Shown piece after piece: positions 61,213 to 64,000 of a DNA stretch of 64,000 nt (within the stretch, counting starts at the first letter, position 1; every line of letters begins with the position of its first letter). The DNA is from Pterobdella sp. o SKG-2022 (taxonomy: Eukaryota; Annelida; Clitellata; Hirudinida; Piscicolidae). A program made the position numbers and the translations under genes. Under the pieces are notes generated by a model, which saw only the letters and a program-made list of their open reading frames with translations, was not told the origin of the DNA and searched no databases. The stretch spans positions 8,433,345 to 8,497,344 of the forward strand of contig OZ038322.1 in assembly GCA_964035795.1 (NCBI GenBank). The letters are read 5' to 3'.

Positions 61213-63927
61213 ATGCCCAGTGTTTTTCTGAGTGAGCAAAAAAAGACAAAACAAAAAAACTTTCCAAAAATTAAAACTAACACAGAAAATAAGGTTAAGC
61301 CCACTGAGAACGAAGAAACGATTAACACAAACCATGATAATAGTGATAAAGATTTAAACAAAAGTCTTCATGACTTCGGGTCTCCAGACAGCAAAACAGC
61401 CTCTCCAGGAAACCCGACAAAAGACCAACGTAGCGGGACACCCAGTTTTTCTCACGACCCATCCATCCCAACCTATGAAAACGATACATCTTCTAATCGA
61501 ATTATTGAAAAAGACTTATTTTTTCTTTATCAGCAAAACTACGCTCGTTCGTTGGTCTACAACTCGCATTTCTCCTTCCCACCTTTCTCTTTGGAGTCAT
61601 TACAACAGCAACATTTGGCTCAGCTACAACAACTCAACAATGATAAATACATGCAACATAAACAAAACATCTTACCTCAAAATTTCAAAAAGATACCACC
61701 TCAAATAACCACCAGGTTGAAAGTGCAAGATGAAGAAAAAGAAGCGTTCGATAGTTTCAAAACTAAAAATATACTGAAAGACTTCGAAAACCAACCCTTA
61801 TTCAAACTACAATCCCTATCGAAAACACACCATGAAAACACACAAAACCAACCATTCAACCCTCAAAAGAACCTTTTCCAACTTCCCCACCAGCCCCCAT
61901 TTGTTCTGGTGCAACCACAGCGATCCCCATCATCAATACATCGGCCACAACTTCGTTCCCATAGCCTCTCATCATTTTCACAGCCAGACTTGTTCTCAAC
62001 TCAACCATTACAGCTGCACCAAACGCCGGAGTCATTACAACCACAAGGCCCTAAGAAGGCAGTCAAGAGAATGTTCACGAACAGTAGGGAAAGATGGAGA
62101 CAGCAGGTCAAAAGAATAGACACTGTAACCTGCATTGTTACATAAATTCATTTATTTATGTGTAATATATTCAACATAGTAAGTAAGAATACTATAAAAA
62201 AAATAAAATACATAGACATGTATGTTGAAATACATCAAACACATTAATAATACATTTAATATATATATAAATTATTGCAACTTATTTTTCTTTAAGTTAT
62301 TGTTGATAATCTCAAATTGACCCAGTTTTGTTATACATTTATTCGTTGAAAACTATTTTCGATAAGTTTAATCTCATCTCAAAACTTTTGCACTAGTTAA
62401 ACACCTTAAAACGCTGAAGAAAAAAAGTACATAAAATCGCTCAAAACAATATATGCTTCAAATAAGCTACATTTTACGAGATCGTATAGAGACGATATAT
62501 AGGGTAATAAGTTTAATTGCTCTACAAAACATACATAAGATGTCTCTGAAAAGGGTACTATTCATACAACAGTCAAGCAAGCTACCATTATAAAAGATTT
62601 GTTATTTTATTGGCGGTGTTCCCAAAATCCAAGCAATAACTATAGAAGTTAATGATAATAAGGGTAGGCCACAGAAATGTATCAAAAAGCCTTTTAATTT
62701 CTATATTTTGTTATAATAGCTATTTAATACAAGGAAACCTAAAAATTCTTGTTAAGATATCAAATCCATTAGCCTGACTAAAAGATATTTTGTAAAAGGT
62801 ATATTATAGCATGACTATATATTGGTGAATTAAAAATTGAGTCAAGCATCAATTAGAAGCACATGAACTTTTAAAAAATGCCATTATCTACACATTAGGT
62901 AACGTATTCTTTCCCCATTTTGCAAAAGATCCATTATCAATACAAAAAAAGCTGTGAAAAATTTTCAACGCTTGTTAGCAAGCTGTTTTGTTCTGTGTTT
63001 TGAACATCAATTTTCATAATTATAAATAATGTTACTAACCCACTTGGGTTATCGTTAGAGCTGTGAATGAGCTTTGTTATTAATAAGAATCAGACCCAAA
63101 AAGCATTGGAAGTTTGATGCTATGTTAATCTTCAAACTCCAAAAATAGGAGGAATACAACAAAAGTAATAAAAATTGTTGATGATCCAAAACCAAATTTA
63201 AGTCTTGAGCTTGGATCTCTCAATTTGGAATTTCAGTTAACTTAATTCTCATTACCAAATGATTTACTTCGCAAATTCGATTATATATAAAAATAAGTAT
63301 TTTAGTTCTTTTTCCACTTGAACTTATGATGATAAGGAAAATTTGAATCTCATTTAAAAACAAAGTTTGAAATTTAAAATTGCAATTATTAAACTGCATT
63401 TCTAACGTTAAACACACGATATCTTCCAGAATGTGAATGGGGCCTTCATGGAACTGAGAAAACTTGTGCCAACCTACCCTGCAGATAAGAAACTTTCCAA
63501 AAACGAAATTCTGAGACTCGCTATAAAATACATAAAACTGCTAGACAAAGTGATAGAATACCAAAAAAAAGAAGACGAGAAATTATTAGAAAAAGAAAAA
63601 AGAAATGTTATGGAGAGGAAAGATGCTTTGGATGATGAGAAAAGTGGTGATGGACAAGAAACCGCCTACCATTTCTGCTCACAACCAGCAGTCGATGGCA
63701 ACTATTTACTTCATAAAAAAGAAACTTTCGTGTATACAGACCATAATAACAATAGCAATATTTGTGGCAAAAACGATAAAACCAGCAGTAAAAGGGCCTA
63801 CAACATAGAGAATATTAATTATATGAGTTTAAAGAAAAAAAAACTGAAGGATGATAACAAAGATAGTTTTCATAATGAAAGAAATCACGAAGATAGAAGC
63901 ATTATTAGAAGTAGAGGGAGCATATAA
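61213..63927 (+). CDS. TAL/SCL-type bHLH transcription factor
   Basis: Two coding exons, 61213-62106 and 63430-63927, joined in phase 0 encode 463 residues. The bHLH spans the intron: exon 1 ends [14 protein letters not shown] and exon 2 starts [20 protein letters not shown], followed by [20 protein letters not shown]. The basic region [16 protein letters not shown] and loop [10 protein letters not shown] are diagnostic of the TAL1/TAL2/LYL1 subfamily, which in vertebrates acts in blood, vascular and neural development as a heterodimer with E proteins. The N-terminal 280 residues are Gln/Pro/Ser/His-rich ([28 protein letters not shown]), a likely transactivation region. The C-terminal 100 residues are Lys/Asn/Asp-rich without a known domain. 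I chose the first ATG of the open frame; an upstream exon cannot be excluded. If the intron were retained, translation would stop at 62145 just past the basic region. Confidence 0.92.
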
Positions 63928-64000
63928 AATTTTTTGAATATTTTCGACTCAGTCGCCAGGGTGTGTAAGTCTTTCAAAAGTTTTGAACAGTTGGACAGAC

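Overview
The window is nuclear DNA of an animal. It is AT-rich and carries spliced genes with many short introns (mostly 50-800 bp), GT-AG junctions, a eukaryotic initiator tRNA, and remnants of non-LTR retrotransposons. Gene content (RXR with a typical metazoan DNA-binding domain, IFT57, a TAL/SCL-type bHLH factor, fibrinogen-related and PAN-like secreted proteins) and a dispersed repeat with the palindrome CCATGCTAGCATGG suggest a lophotrochozoan. Low GC and compact introns would fit an annelid such as a leech (for example Helobdella); that assignment is inference. Exon coordinates below were derived by hand from splice signals, reading-phase continuity at every junction and family similarity. 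No search was run.

Layout. 638-6182 (-): 5' part of a secreted or signal-anchored coiled-coil protein running off the left edge. 9292-14349 (-): complete retinoid X receptor in 12 exons. 14643-14714 (+): initiator tRNA-Met. 16504-16913 (-): deleted retrotransposon. 19328-20589 (-): V-ATPase proteolipid subunit c (3 exons). 21755-26287 (+): IFT57 (12 exons). 26387-26772 (-): two-exon CARD-only protein, tail-to-tail with IFT57. 29005-35089 (+): V-ATPase subunit H (15 exons) with a long GATA array in intron 10. 36214-43551 (-): UDP-glucose 6-dehydrogenase (10 exons found, the ATG exon not found), with two retrotransposon remnants and TATC arrays in one intron. 45985-47405: further reverse transcriptase fragments. 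48107-50062 (-): six-exon secreted protein with PAN-like and partial fibrinogen-like regions. 51637-52524 (+): ribosomal protein eL34 (4 exons). 52693-54426 (-): CFDP1/BCNT/SWC5 chromatin protein (8 exons). 55432-57147 (+): unrecognised intronless 571-residue basic protein. 58881-59120: 20-bp minisatellite. 61213-63927 (+): TAL/SCL-type bHLH protein in two coding exons.

How genes relate. Two subunits of the same proton pump (V0 c and V1 H) lie about 8 kb apart, separated by IFT57 and the CARD gene. ATP6V0C/IFT57 and CFDP1/571-residue protein are head-to-head pairs; IFT57/CARD and eL34/CFDP1 are closely spaced tail-to-tail pairs. Nothing resembles a prokaryotic operon, CRISPR array or phage. 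The most notable observations are an RXR lacking the arginine that binds the retinoid carboxylate, the short CARD-only gene, the unusual secreted PAN/fibrinogen-like gene, two tiny stop-free in-frame introns in CFDP1, and retrotransposon remnants associated with TATC microsatellites.
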